Counted from the first letter of the stretch, positions 34,145 through 43,266 are shown. The stretch: DNA of 64,000 nucleotides from Thalassotalea atypica (GCF_030295975.1 NZ_AP027364.1:3410001-3474000), one strand, 5' to 3'. Program-made: numbers and translations. Notes: a model not told the origin generated them from the sequence alone.

Positions 34145-34208
34145 AATTATTTTCGTCTTTTTAAATTCCGCTTCGTCTTATAGGTAAATGACCTAAGAGG
34201 AAAATAAC

Positions 34209-34910
34209 ATGATTAAAATTGTAAGTTTCACCATTTGCCCATTCGTTCAACGCGTCACCGCGTTATTAGCCGCTAAGCAAGTCCCTTTCGAAGTGGAGTA
34301 CATCAGCTTAAAAGATAAACCTCAATGGTTTTTAGACATTTCACCTACAGGACAGGTTCCTTTGCTAATCACGGAAAATGATACCGTCTTATTCGAGTCT
34401 GATGCGATTGTAGAGTATATTGATGAAGTTTCATCACAACTTGAGCCCGAACGATCAGCAGAGCAAAAAGCGATTGATCGCGCATGGAGTTATCAAGCAG
34501 CAAAGCACTACCTTGTCCAGTGCAGTGCCATGACCAGCGCCGATCAAGACACCTTGGCTATTCGCACGGAAAAATTAGCTAAAGCCTTTGCCAAAGCTGA
34601 GCAACAGTTAACTCGTGGCCCTTATTGGAAAGGTGAAACACTCAGCAATGTTGATATTGCTTGGCTACCACTATTGCATCGCGCAGCAATTATTGAACAA
34701 CATACCTGTTATGATTTTTTAGCAAAATTTCCAAGAGTTAAGGCTTGGCAAACTGCATTAATGAAAACCGACTTAATTACAGCATCCGTATCGGTGGATT
34801 TTGAAGAAAAATTTACTCAATTTTATCTATCAGACAAAACCTATTTGGGCAATGGCAACAAAAGTGTCGTTCACGCTAACGATCTTTGCTCCACCGGTAA
34901 TTGCTGTTAG
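34209..34910 (+). CDS. Glutathione S-transferase family protein
   Basis: A 233-residue GST: thioredoxin-fold domain at about 1-78 with the active-site region FTICPFVQR (Cys rather than Ser/Tyr, as in omega-type GSTs), a cis-proline loop GQVPLL and the glutathione-binding ESDAIVEY, then the all-helical C-terminal domain at about 90-205. The last residues are Cys-rich (CSTGNCC), an uncommon tail. Ribosome site AGAGG. It follows sigZ and is likely co-expressed with or controlled by it. Thiol transfer or glutathionyl reduction is the expected chemistry. Confidence 0.88.
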   Translation: MIKIVSFTICPFVQRVTALLAAKQVPFEVEYISLKDKPQWFLDISPTGQVPLLITENDTVLFESDAIVEYIDEVSSQLEPERSAEQKAIDRAWSYQAAKHYLVQCSAMTSADQDTLAIRTEKLAKAFAKAEQQLTRGPYWKGETLSNVDIAWLPLLHRAAIIEQHTCYDFLAKFPRVKAWQTALMKTDLITASVSVDFEEKFTQFYLSDKTYLGNGNKSVVHANDLCSTGNCC

Positions 34911-35223
34911 CCAAACCATTTCTATTCATCAAAACTTAAACGCACTCAGTGATTACTTGGTGCGTTCTGTATCATTGGCGGTAACACTGAGCGTGCTCTG
35001 TAACAAAACGTTTTGTTGCACATCAACAATATTAGCGTGAAAGTTGTCGACATACCCTGCGCAATCAAGACCCCTATTACTCAATTTGAAATAAAAGATA
35101 TCACCTTCAATGTTTTTTTAAGGTTATTGTCAGGTGTTGGTTCTTGTAGCTGCTCAGGAAGGGGGCAATAGGCGTGGGGTCAGCACTATCGCCACTAGCC
35201 CCCCTGCCACCACAATTATGAAA
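34911..35223. repeat. Palindrome-rich intergenic region
   Basis: 313 bases between convergent genes. AACGCAC (34939-34945) pairs with GTGCGTT (34960-34966); AACAAAACGTTTTGTT (35002-35017) is a perfect 16-base palindrome; and GGGGGC (35161-35166) with GGCG (35171-35174) pairs with CGCC (35190-35193) and GCCCCC (35198-35203) as a strong GC-rich hairpin next to the sortase stop codon. None has a clear T tract. Confidence 0.5.
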
Positions 35224-35793
35224 CTAATCATTAAGTAATTTCGCCTTGATCACATAACGCAAGCTTCCACCAACATTAAGCGCATCAAAGGGGTAACACG
35301 TTATCAAGACCAAGCTCGCTTCTGATTCATCGATCACAAGATCGTTCGTATCATCATTAATAATGAGGATGTCTTCCACTTGATAAAGCTGGTTGGTACC
35401 GTGTTTATCGGTCATCGAAATAATGTCTTTCATTTGAATATCCTCAAGAAACGAGAAATGGCTGTCATTATGGCCCGCGACAATAAAGGGGGATGACTGG
35501 TTTAAAGTTGAATATCGATGCATAACTCCAGCTGAAAAAGCTAAGCTAGTACCATCTACGCCTAATAGTAGAACGAGCTTTTTATTCAAACGCGGTACAT
35601 GCATTTGGGCTATGGCTTGAGTATCTGCCCACGGCCAAGGGGATATTGACTCCTTGTGCGTCGAACTATGATGCCAGCTATAGGCGATAAGTTGCTCAGA
35701 CAACCAAGCTTTAGTCGGTAGCCATGCACCGTGCACCGCTACCACCATTCCCAATACCATCAATAGTAAAGCGCTGTATTTTTTGGCTAACAT
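35224..35793 (-). CDS. Class GN sortase
   Basis: A 189-residue sortase of the proteobacterial class GN (marine type). An N-terminal hydrophobic anchor (residues 7-24) is followed by the sortase beta-barrel. The catalytic triad is visible: His108 (VAGHND), Cys166 (LVLITCYPF, the TLxTC-type motif) and Arg179 (GGSLRY). It cleaves a C-terminal sorting signal of a partner protein; its only evident partner is the VIT/vWA protein encoded immediately upstream, whose gene overlaps this one by 7 bases. Gram-negative sortases of this class are dedicated to one target. Confidence 0.92.
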   Translation of the reverse strand: MLAKKYSALLLMVLGMVVAVHGAWLPTKAWLSEQLIAYSWHHSSTHKESISPWPWADTQAIAQMHVPRLNKKLVLLLGVDGTSLAFSAGVMHRYSTLNQSSPFIVAGHNDSHFSFLEDIQMKDIISMTDKHGTNQLYQVEDILIINDDTNDLVIDESEASLVLITCYPFDALNVGGSLRYVIKAKLLND

Positions 35794-38012
35794 GAGCGTG
35801 GTTTATGATGATATAAAATAGCGCCAATACCGATGATCAAAAATCCAATAATGAAATGCAGCTGCCAACCCAAGGCTGTTTGTGGCATAACTGCTATCGC
35901 TAGTTGGTGATTGGCGCTGGCAAATAGTTTGTCTTTCTTGTTTATTGCTTGCTCGGACGCCAAGTCATCACTAAGTGGCAGTTCCATTGTACTTTTTTCA
36001 ATTGCGATAAAACTTGAATAGGGTGACATTACCTGATGTAAAAGCGAGGTGTTTAGTACCTGTTTCTTGATCACATCTTCTGCCTTTCCTAATACCAGAG
36101 TGTCCATTAAATCTTCAATTTTCTCTCTTGCCCAAATAGAAGTTATGCCCTGACTTTTTTGTTGTCTGTTAAACATCAACTCTTGATGCCAACCTCGGTT
36201 TGCTTGTTCGCCAAACACTTGTATGCTGGTAGGCGTCAGTGCCGTTTTAAAGGCCACCATCAAAGGCTCACCATGGTATAGATCTGGGAGCTTTTTAGGG
36301 TATTGCTCAATTGTGCCTAGATGCAATGGCTGAAACTGAATGGCGATATTACGTAACGCTGGTCGGCTGATCTTCTTAAGCAGCTCAGACATCATCGGCT
36401 TAATATCAGCTAAATCACTGATATAGGTGTAGCTGCCTTTACCAAACTGTGCAGCTTTTCGCATGAAATAGCCATTAGGCGCTGCGCCAATGCCAACCGT
36501 AAAAAGCCTAGGCAATACCGGACTACTTTGAATGAGTTGAAACAATTCCAATTCATTACCTACCGCGCCATCAGTAATGAAGATTATTTGCCGAATGACA
36601 TCAGGATCGTGATCAGCACTCGCATTCATTGCCAAAGCTAAAGCCAATGGCTGATACATTTCGGTACCGCCATTGGCGCTAAGTCGCTGAATGAAGTTAT
36701 CTGCCGTGTCTAAGTTCTTAGCTGAAGCGAATACATTGCTTTCAAATAATGTTTGGTAATGAGAAGCAAAGGAAATAATATTGAATCTGTCCTGAGGTGT
36801 TAAGGTATTCAAGGCAAATAATAAACTCTGCTTTGCCTGCTTAATGGATGCCCCTTGCATAGAGCCTGATGTATCAATAACGAAAGTTACGTCGCGAGCA
36901 AAATGCTCTGTTGACTGATCGCCCTCTTCTCGAACTGTAGGTGGAATCAACATGGCCAACGCGTATTGCTCGTTATTCAGTTCCTGAGTAAATAAACTGA
37001 CTTGAGGGGTGGTTGATGGCGATGCATACCAGCTTAAATAAAAGTCTCGGTCCATGGGCATGGTGCCCTTATCTAGTGTAATTTGATAACTCGTCGCCAA
37101 ATGTGCTGAATTCAGGCCATTAGGCTCAACCGATGTTGTTGGCGCATAGCTTAATGTGTGAGAGCGGCTGTCGATTTTGGTAATTGGAATTCCAGCCTTA
37201 AGTGATGCGCTGATGGCAATGTTACCGTTAAGTGGTTGCTGCCATGTAGATAGCGTCGACGCGAGCAACAACTGTGACAGCTGCGAGCTTGACCGATGTC
37301 TTGGTTGGTACCGCGGCGTAATGCTCATGGGAAATCGTAAATAAAATCGCCCTTGATCGTATTGAACATGCTGGAGGTAAGTCAGCGTTACCGTCACTTG
37401 TTCATGTGCACCAATGTTAGCGATATGATTAGTAAATAAATTCGGGCGTTGCTGCTGCACTAAACTCGCCCGCTTACCGGATTTTTGTGCGACAACAAAC
37501 GCTTGTTTCGCTTTTACCTTCTCCATGATTTGTCCTTCAATTAAGCGACTGCCTATCTGAATTTTTAAGTGGTTAACAGCTGATTTATCAGGCAATGGAA
37601 AGGCATATACACCATCTAATGGCTCTGTGGAAGGATTAACAAATGACTGTGTGAACGTTACAGTTGCGATAAGCCCGTTAATATCAAACGAGACATCAGA
37701 ATGAAGTATAGTCGCCGCTTGAAAATCATGTGATGAATTGTTCAGTCCCGCAAGTTGGCGAGTACTGAGCTGTGTAGGTTTCAGCAACAATTGGCCACTG
37801 CCAACTTCACCTAAAGTTATTCGTGTGGGAGTCGCAATATGTGTATTTGACTTTGGTGTTGATTCATTCGCTTTTACTTTTATCGCTATCAAGGTACATA
37901 AAAATAATAACGCGGTAACAAGACAGTATTTGAGCAGTGGTGGACGCCTTTTATACTGATAGAATGAGGCGTAGTAGCTGGAGTTTTTTTCTTTTCGCTT
38001 TGACTTGATCAC
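35787..38012 (-). CDS. Sortase-dependent VIT/vWA domain protein
   Basis: A 741-residue exported protein. A membrane or signal segment at about 25-48, a VIT domain at about 95-220 (SVDFDI-like strand, then GVYAFPLPDKSAVNHL and the basic KRASLVQQQRPNLF), a vWA domain at about 370-545 with MIDAS motif DTSGSMQG, and a C-terminal sorting region: MPQTALG (709-715), a hydrophobic helix (about 717-734) and a basic tail. It matches the marine proteobacterial sortase target family. Inter-alpha-trypsin-inhibitor-like architecture suggests adhesion or protein binding at the cell envelope. It overlaps the sortase gene. Confidence 0.9.
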   Translation of the reverse strand: MIKSKRKEKNSSYYASFYQYKRRPPLLKYCLVTALLFLCTLIAIKVKANESTPKSNTHIATPTRITLGEVGSGQLLLKPTQLSTRQLAGLNNSSHDFQAATILHSDVSFDINGLIATVTFTQSFVNPSTEPLDGVYAFPLPDKSAVNHLKIQIGSRLIEGQIMEKVKAKQAFVVAQKSGKRASLVQQQRPNLFTNHIANIGAHEQVTVTLTYLQHVQYDQGRFYLRFPMSITPRYQPRHRSSSQLSQLLLASTLSTWQQPLNGNIAISASLKAGIPITKIDSRSHTLSYAPTTSVEPNGLNSAHLATSYQITLDKGTMPMDRDFYLSWYASPSTTPQVSLFTQELNNEQYALAMLIPPTVREEGDQSTEHFARDVTFVIDTSGSMQGASIKQAKQSLLFALNTLTPQDRFNIISFASHYQTLFESNVFASAKNLDTADNFIQRLSANGGTEMYQPLALALAMNASADHDPDVIRQIIFITDGAVGNELELFQLIQSSPVLPRLFTVGIGAAPNGYFMRKAAQFGKGSYTYISDLADIKPMMSELLKKISRPALRNIAIQFQPLHLGTIEQYPKKLPDLYHGEPLMVAFKTALTPTSIQVFGEQANRGWHQELMFNRQQKSQGITSIWAREKIEDLMDTLVLGKAEDVIKKQVLNTSLLHQVMSPYSSFIAIEKSTMELPLSDDLASEQAINKKDKLFASANHQLAIAVMPQTALGWQLHFIIGFLIIGIGAILYHHKPRSC

Positions 38013-38154
38013 CGTAATGCACCTAATTTACTTTTAGAGCATTACAGCAGTAAATCTAGGCGAACAGTCGGCCAAATAATGTCAATGTAGCGATCAAATA
38101 GGGCAAAATTATGACAAGAGTTTTATGCTAATCACGTACATTCAATTAGGCGTG

Positions 38155-39003
38155 TTAGTGAATATTCGCTTCTTTTACGGCATCTAAAAAGGTACGAGAC
38201 ACTGGCACATCAAGGTTATTTTTTAAGGTCAAAAAAACCTTCCTACCCTCTTTGTTATATGATTCAACTGACTCAAGTGCTACCCACCACGAGCGATGCG
38301 TCTGTATTCCGGGGTAATCTGCAAGTGCAGCTAAGGCGTCTTTAAAGCGCATTAAAACAAGGTGGTGGCCTTTATCGGTATAGACTTTTAAATAGTGATC
38401 TGACATTTCCAAGCAGTGCAGCGTTCCCCTTTTATCGACAGGCAATTGATTCATGAACTTTTGCAATTGCTTATCGTATACAGCATCGGAAACTTGCTGT
38501 TGTTTCTCAATGATTTCTTTTTTCTCATTAAGCTGGGCCTGTTGCTCAGCAATATGTCCTCTCACCATGCTTATGAATGAAATCACACCACCAATGACCA
38601 ATGCTTGTGGCAAAATCGTAAAGAATTGTTGGTAATAGTTGATGGAAATGCCAAAAAACAACCAACTGATGATCGGCACAGCAAAACTCATCAAGATACT
38701 GCCAAAGATTGTCATGATTGCCACACCATGCCACTGAGTTGTTAGAGAGTATTTGCCAAGCTTGTTCTTAAGTAGGTAACTACCAAAATGAATGATAGGC
38801 GAATAAATAAAATAACCGACAAGGCAAGTGAATACCCAAAACGAAATCGATATCACACGTGGTAATTGATCCATACCAAACGGTGATAAAAAACCAATAA
38901 ATATGCCAACTGCTGAAGCAGTCACTAAGTCCTTAATTGTTTTATCTTTACTGAAAAATGGCTCTACCCCTTTATTTTCGGGGTTATTTTCGCGATTCGT
39001 CAA
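38155..39003 (-). CDS. Membrane-bound LytTR transcriptional regulator
   Basis: A 282-residue regulator. Four predicted transmembrane helices occupy about residues 28-155, a Gln- and Glu-rich coiled-coil linker (EKKEIIEKQQQ) follows, and a LytTR DNA-binding domain covers about 185-282 (LHCLEMSDHYLKVYTDKGHH, THRSWWVALESVESYNKEGR). It lacks a receiver domain, so it probably senses a signal within the membrane. It is divergent from the DUF2141/carotenoid oxygenase genes. Two direct repeats just upstream look like its own binding site. Confidence 0.9.
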   Translation of the reverse strand: MTNRENNPENKGVEPFFSKDKTIKDLVTASAVGIFIGFLSPFGMDQLPRVISISFWVFTCLVGYFIYSPIIHFGSYLLKNKLGKYSLTTQWHGVAIMTIFGSILMSFAVPIISWLFFGISINYYQQFFTILPQALVIGGVISFISMVRGHIAEQQAQLNEKKEIIEKQQQVSDAVYDKQLQKFMNQLPVDKRGTLHCLEMSDHYLKVYTDKGHHLVLMRFKDALAALADYPGIQTHRSWWVALESVESYNKEGRKVFLTLKNNLDVPVSRTFLDAVKEANIH

Positions 39004-39028
39004 TGGGTATATGTCCTTTTTTGCACAA

Positions 39029-39058
39029 TTCGCGAAATGTTTTCTTCACTTCACGAAA
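39029..39058. promoter_or_regulatory. Candidate LytTR binding site
   Basis: Two direct repeats, TTCGCGAAA (39029-39037) and TTCACGAAA (39050-39058), begin 21 bases apart, two helical turns, which is the spacing used by LytTR proteins. They lie 26-55 bases upstream of the LytTR gene and in the divergent promoter region of the DUF2141 gene. Confidence 0.5.
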
Positions 39059-39209
39059 AGCCACTGTTTATTTCAATAACGACATTCTATCGTCTTTACA
39101 GACCAACGCAACGTCCTTGAGTGTTTGTAAATATCATCGCCTATGATGACCTTTATTTAGCTCAGGAATTGCAATCAAATGACACTTTAGCCCTTATAAG
39201 GAAAATACA

Positions 39210-39713
39210 ATGCCTACTGTAAAAAATACCCACTACGATTTAAGAGACACTTTTCCCGTTCGCTTAATTGAACGATTAACTAAGGTATTCGCCATCATTC
39301 TTGTGACTTCAGTATTTGCAAAATTTACCACTGCTGTCGTCTCAGCCGCAGAAATCAACTTTGAGATTTCAGGGGTCAACAGTAACCAAGGAAAGCTATA
39401 CGTGCAGTTATTTAAAGGTGAAGACAATTACGAGAACGCTAAGCCTGAATCCGCCGCCATAGTGATCGCAAAACATGGCGTAAATAACGTTTCATTCAAT
39501 AATTTAAATGAAGGCGAATATGCGTTGAGGTTTTTTCATGATGAAAATGACGATGGAAAGATGGCAACGAACTTGTTGGGGTTTCCTGTTGAAGGGTATG
39601 GGTTTTCTAATAATGCCATCCCTAATTTCGGTCCTGTGAGCTATCAAGATATTAAGTTCAACATCACGCGTTCAGATGAAAAAGTCACAAATAAGACACA
39701 AGTTATTTACTAG
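39210..39713 (+). CDS. DUF2141 exported protein
   Basis: A 167-residue secreted protein. A long N-terminal export signal ends near residue 46 (VVSAAE). The mature part is a DUF2141 beta-sandwich: NQGKLYVQLFKGEDNY, then the family motif RFFHDENDDGKMATNLLGFP and GFSNNAIPNFGPVSYQDIKF. AAGGAAA precedes the ATG. It lies 58 bases upstream of the carotenoid oxygenase gene on the same strand. DUF2141 proteins are often found next to carotenoid or opsin-related genes; function unknown. Confidence 0.85.
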   Translation: MPTVKNTHYDLRDTFPVRLIERLTKVFAIILVTSVFAKFTTAVVSAAEINFEISGVNSNQGKLYVQLFKGEDNYENAKPESAAIVIAKHGVNNVSFNNLNEGEYALRFFHDENDDGKMATNLLGFPVEGYGFSNNAIPNFGPVSYQDIKFNITRSDEKVTNKTQVIY

Positions 39714-39771
39714 CAAGATTGTCCACTATTTACGTCAGAGACTAAAAACAGTTATATCAAGGAGTATATCA

Positions 39772-41343
39772 ATGCAACGACGTCAGTTATTAAAATCAAT
39801 GGGCAAGCTAGGTGCCATGGGCGGAGCCGCTCTAACGATGACTTCACCGTTAAAAGTCATCGCAGGTACACCTATACGATCTATGTCTGACGCTTTACCA
39901 AACTCAGTGGACTATAAGTCCGAGTTTAATAAAGCGCTAAAGCTACAACCAAATCTACTTGGCTTTACAAATGTTGAACACGACTTTGACTGCCAAGAGT
40001 TAGCCATCGAAGGAACGATGCCTAAAGACATTGCCGGTACATTTGTTCGAAATGGGCCAGGCAAGCATGAACGTGGAGCTAAAAGGTATCAACACTTGTT
40101 TGAAGGTGATGGCATGCTTCAACAATTCACAATTGCTGAAGGAAAAATTAGTCATCAAGGCAAGTTTATTACGACCCCTAAATTTATGCAGGAAGACAAA
40201 GCCAATCAATTTTTGTATTCAGGGCCTGATACCAAGATAGTCAATTCTCTGCCAGTCTCTAATGCCAATATGATCAATACTGCAAATACCAACGTTATTC
40301 CTGTGGGAGATGACTTGTGGGCCCTTTGGGAAGGTGGTAGTGCGACACGCGTTGACGCTGATTCACTGGAATTTAAGGAACATATTACCTTAGGCTCAAC
40401 GCAGGAATACGGCCAGAGCCTAAAAGGGCTGCCTTTTTCAGCGCATCCGAAAGTGGAAGCCAATGGCGATATTTGGAATTTTGGGCTAACTCCTACGGGT
40501 CATATTGTCTTGTATCATTTGTCCCCAACCGGTCAAGTAAAAAACGTAAAGTTGGTTAATAGCCGTTACCGCGGCGGTATGCTGCATGATTTCTTAGTTA
40601 CTGAAAAACATGTGTTATTGATCTTGCCATCGTTAACGATAAAAAAATCGAGTGATAAATCTGCCTCAGGCTATTTTTCACGAACTACATTTAATGAAAA
40701 TATACCAATGCGAGTATTAGTAGTTGCCAAGTCCGACTTTTCAGTAAAACGAGAATATGAGCTAGCTGCGGGTTTCGCTTTTCATTATGGCAACGCATGG
40801 GAAGAGCCAAACGGAACCATTCATTTTGATGCCAGCCTGTACCCCAACGTTGACGTATTGCATAAGCTATCGAGTATCATGCAAGGGGATCTAACCCACA
40901 CCCCCAATATGGACGCGAAAACGGCGCTATTCACCTTATACGTCAATGGTTCTGCACACACGTCAACAGTCAATGAAAATAGTGAATTTCCGAAAATTTG
41001 TGATCACTTGGTTGGTAAAAGAAATAACTGTTTGTATTACATTGCAAGCAAAAAAGACAGCATATGGAGTGATACTGTTTGTGCATTAAATACCAATACC
41101 GGTGCAGAAGAGAGCTATCATTTTGGTGCGGATTTTTTGGTTGAGGAGCACGTTAACATCTGCCCTAGTCAGGTTGAGGGTACGGGTTACCTAATTGGCA
41201 CCGCCCTACATATTCCAACCAAGCGTACGTGCCTCAATATTTTTAATGTTGAACACTTAAGTAATGGACCACTTGTCAGGGCATGGTTACCCTATCATTT
41301 ACCACTTGGCTTTCATGGCCATTTTAGCTCAAGTGCGGTGTAG
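39772..41343 (+). CDS. Carotenoid oxygenase (retinal pigment epithelial membrane family), Tat-exported
   Basis: A 523-residue carotenoid cleavage dioxygenase-like enzyme. The ATG at 39772 is chosen because AAGGAG precedes it and the protein then opens with a twin-arginine signal (MQRRQLLKSMGKLGAMGG); the longer frame overlaps DUF2141. The four iron-binding histidines are recognisable: His225 (SAHPK), His272 (MLHDF), His338 (FHYGN) and His515 or His517 near the C-terminus (GFHGHFS). VRNGPG near 90 is the usual N-terminal motif. It would cleave a carotenoid or related aromatic polyene with O2 in the periplasm, which is unusual. Likely co-transcribed with DUF2141. Confidence 0.88.
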   Translation: MQRRQLLKSMGKLGAMGGAALTMTSPLKVIAGTPIRSMSDALPNSVDYKSEFNKALKLQPNLLGFTNVEHDFDCQELAIEGTMPKDIAGTFVRNGPGKHERGAKRYQHLFEGDGMLQQFTIAEGKISHQGKFITTPKFMQEDKANQFLYSGPDTKIVNSLPVSNANMINTANTNVIPVGDDLWALWEGGSATRVDADSLEFKEHITLGSTQEYGQSLKGLPFSAHPKVEANGDIWNFGLTPTGHIVLYHLSPTGQVKNVKLVNSRYRGGMLHDFLVTEKHVLLILPSLTIKKSSDKSASGYFSRTTFNENIPMRVLVVAKSDFSVKREYELAAGFAFHYGNAWEEPNGTIHFDASLYPNVDVLHKLSSIMQGDLTHTPNMDAKTALFTLYVNGSAHTSTVNENSEFPKICDHLVGKRNNCLYYIASKKDSIWSDTVCALNTNTGAEESYHFGADFLVEEHVNICPSQVEGTGYLIGTALHIPTKRTCLNIFNVEHLSNGPLVRAWLPYHLPLGFHGHFSSSAV

Positions 41344-41349
41344 CTCAGT

Positions 41350-41817
41350 TTAGATCATCTGGGTCATAAACAGGCTATTAGGATCAATCTCATAGTCAGC
41401 AAATGGTCCTGTTAGTTCAAACCCCTGTTTAAGGTACAGATTACGGGCAGGCTCAAAAAAGGTCATGCTGCCCTTTTCTAAACTGACTTGTTGATAACCC
41501 CGAGCTTTCGCAGTCCGCAACAAATAAGTCAGCATTTGCGTGCCAACACCTTGATTTCGCGCATGACTTGTTGTCCGCATCGACTTAATTTCGCCATGGT
41601 ATTGATCAAGCTCCTTTAAGGCAATGCAACCAACCAATTGGTTATCAAGCCAGCATGACCAAAATGTAATATCAGAACTTTGTAGGCCAGATAAATCAAG
41701 TGCATGAATACTTTCAGGTGGAGAGGTCTTTCTCATGTCCTCTAAATGATCTTGTAACAACTGGATGACTTCTAAACGGGAAAGGTCATCGATTTCCATA
41801 ACAATACCAGATGACAT
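41350..41817 (-). CDS. GNAT family N-acetyltransferase
   Basis: A 155-residue acetyltransferase. The ATG at 41817 has AGAG upstream and begins at the family domain; 19 further residues in the longest frame lack a ribosome site. The acetyl-CoA-binding motif is RTTSHARNQGVGTQMLTYLL, followed by GYQQVSLEKG and NLYLKQGFE. It resembles PA4866/YsnE-like small GNAT enzymes; acceptor unknown. Convergent with the carotenoid oxygenase (6 bases between stops). Confidence 0.88.
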   Translation of the reverse strand: MSSGIVMEIDDLSRLEVIQLLQDHLEDMRKTSPPESIHALDLSGLQSSDITFWSCWLDNQLVGCIALKELDQYHGEIKSMRTTSHARNQGVGTQMLTYLLRTAKARGYQQVSLEKGSMTFFEPARNLYLKQGFELTGPFADYEIDPNSLFMTQMI

Positions 41818-41920
41818 GTATTTACTCTTTGTTCTATGAAATGGCCTACTATAAAACCAGCCGAATATTACCAATAGCTCAACTTAAGTTTTTATCGTAG
41901 AAAACACTCTTCCTTGAAAT

Positions 41921-41950
41921 AAAAAACCTAATCCAGTATCTGAATTAGGC
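41921..41950 (-). terminator. Terminator of the sspA-sspB operon
   Basis: On the minus strand CCTAAT and CAG pair with CTG and ATTAGG, followed by six T. It is about 50 bases after the sspB stop codon. Confidence 0.8.
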
Positions 41951-42000
41951 TTGTCTTTTTAGCAAAAGGTTTGTTCACCTATTGGTTCCATAACTTAACG

Positions 42001-42480
42001 TTATTTAATCACTTTTAAGCTAGGGCGACCTTTTGTCGGCTTATCCGATTGCGTATCACCACTTTCACTTGCAGGGTTTTGCTTGCTTTCACCTTTCACA
42101 ACACCTAATGGTGATTTCTTATCACTTTGCGGCGCTTGCTCATCTTCAGGCGGATATTCAACCGGCAAAGATGTGCCTGCACCATTTTCTTTTGCATAGA
42201 TAGCAACAATAGCTCCATAAGGAGCAACGAGATGCTCAAGTTTACCGCCAAAACGGGCACTAAACTCGATTGCAGTTTCACCCATCACTATGCTACCGAC
42301 AGCAGACGCGGCTATATTTAAAACGATTTGCCCATCATTAACGTATGACATCGGGACTTCAACACCGTAAACGTTTACATCCACAACAATATAAGGAGTA
42401 AGCTCGTTGTCGGATATCCAATCGTAAAAAGCCCCAATAATATAGGGCTTGTTAGACGTCATTTTAATTGATGAAGTCAT
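42001..42480 (-). CDS. sspB: ClpXP protease specificity-enhancing factor SspB
   Basis: A 159-residue adaptor that delivers ssrA-tagged peptides to ClpXP. The folded N-terminal domain (about 1-110) carries KPYIIGAFYDWISDNELTPY, the family start, and VLNIAASAVGSIVMGETAIE; the C-terminal part is a flexible, acidic and Lys-rich tail ending RPSLKVIK, the ClpX-binding module. It starts one base after the sspA stop, forming the conserved sspAB operon. Confidence 0.95.
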   Translation of the reverse strand: MTSSIKMTSNKPYIIGAFYDWISDNELTPYIVVDVNVYGVEVPMSYVNDGQIVLNIAASAVGSIVMGETAIEFSARFGGKLEHLVAPYGAIVAIYAKENGAGTSLPVEYPPEDEQAPQSDKKSPLGVVKGESKQNPASESGDTQSDKPTKGRPSLKVIK

Positions 42481-43122
42481 TTACGCTGGGTAGCCAAAAC
42501 GTAATTCTCTTTCCGCTTCAGTTAATGAAGCTTGGAATGATTCACGTTCAAATACTTGAAGCATGTAAGTTTTCAGCTCTTTAGAGCCTTGACCATCTAG
42601 CTCGATACCAAATACTGGCAAACGCCATAATAGTGGTGCTAAATAACAATCTACTAAGCTGAACTCTTCGCTCATAAAATACGGCGCCTCGTTTAGTACT
42701 GGCGCTACACTTAATAAGCTTTCTTTGAGTTCTTGGCGTGCTTTTTCAGCTGAAGTAGCATCGCCAGTAAGAATTGTTTGTGCAAGGCTGTACCAGTCTT
42801 GTTCAATGCGGTGCATCATCAAGCGACTACGACCACGAGATACCGGATAAACGGGCATCAATGGTGGATGAGGAAAACGCTCATCTAAATACTCAATGAT
42901 AATTTTTGCTTCGTATAGCGCTAATTCACGATCGATAAGCGTTGGCACCGTACCGTATGGATTAAGATCAATAAGATCTTCTGGTAAGTTTGCTAAGTCC
43001 ACTAAGTGAATATCTACGCCAACACCTTTTTCAGCTAAAACGATGCGGGTTTGGTGACTGTACATATCATCTGCGTGTGAATATAACGTCATTACAGAAC
43101 GTTTGTTTGCAGCTACGGCCAT
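42481..43122 (-). CDS. sspA: Stringent starvation protein A
   Basis: A 213-residue RNA-polymerase-associated protein with a GST fold but no transferase activity in the family. I use the ATG at 43122, preceded by GGAGG. Markers: [40 protein letters not shown] and the SspA surface [18 protein letters not shown] that contacts polymerase. In E. coli it mediates stationary-phase and acid responses and inhibits sigma70 use. First gene of sspAB; preceded by a bidirectional terminator ending petC. Confidence 0.95.
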   Translation of the reverse strand: MAVAANKRSVMTLYSHADDMYSHQTRIVLAEKGVGVDIHLVDLANLPEDLIDLNPYGTVPTLIDRELALYEAKIIIEYLDERFPHPPLMPVYPVSRGRSRLMMHRIEQDWYSLAQTILTGDATSAEKARQELKESLLSVAPVLNEAPYFMSEEFSLVDCYLAPLLWRLPVFGIELDGQGSKELKTYMLQVFERESFQASLTEAERELRFGYPA

Positions 43123-43235
43123 AGTGCCTCCATAAATGGGAAAGATAAGAATCAACAGAAAGTTGACAATGGCGGCTATGATAACCTATTTACGTTGAAA
43201 TGAAAAACAGGTCAGACCAGCTGCCGATGTGTAAT

Positions 43236-43266
43236 AAAAAGGCAACCATCATAGTTGCCTTTTTAG
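43236..43266. terminator. Bidirectional terminator between petC and sspA
   Basis: AAAAAGGCAAC pairs with GTTGCCTTTTT around a 7-base loop; T runs in both directions. It ends the petABC transcript on the minus strand. Confidence 0.85.

Noticed and set aside
34801-35040. 79-residue frame after the GST
   Set aside because: Overlaps the GST out of frame and runs into the palindromic intergenic region; no ribosome site.
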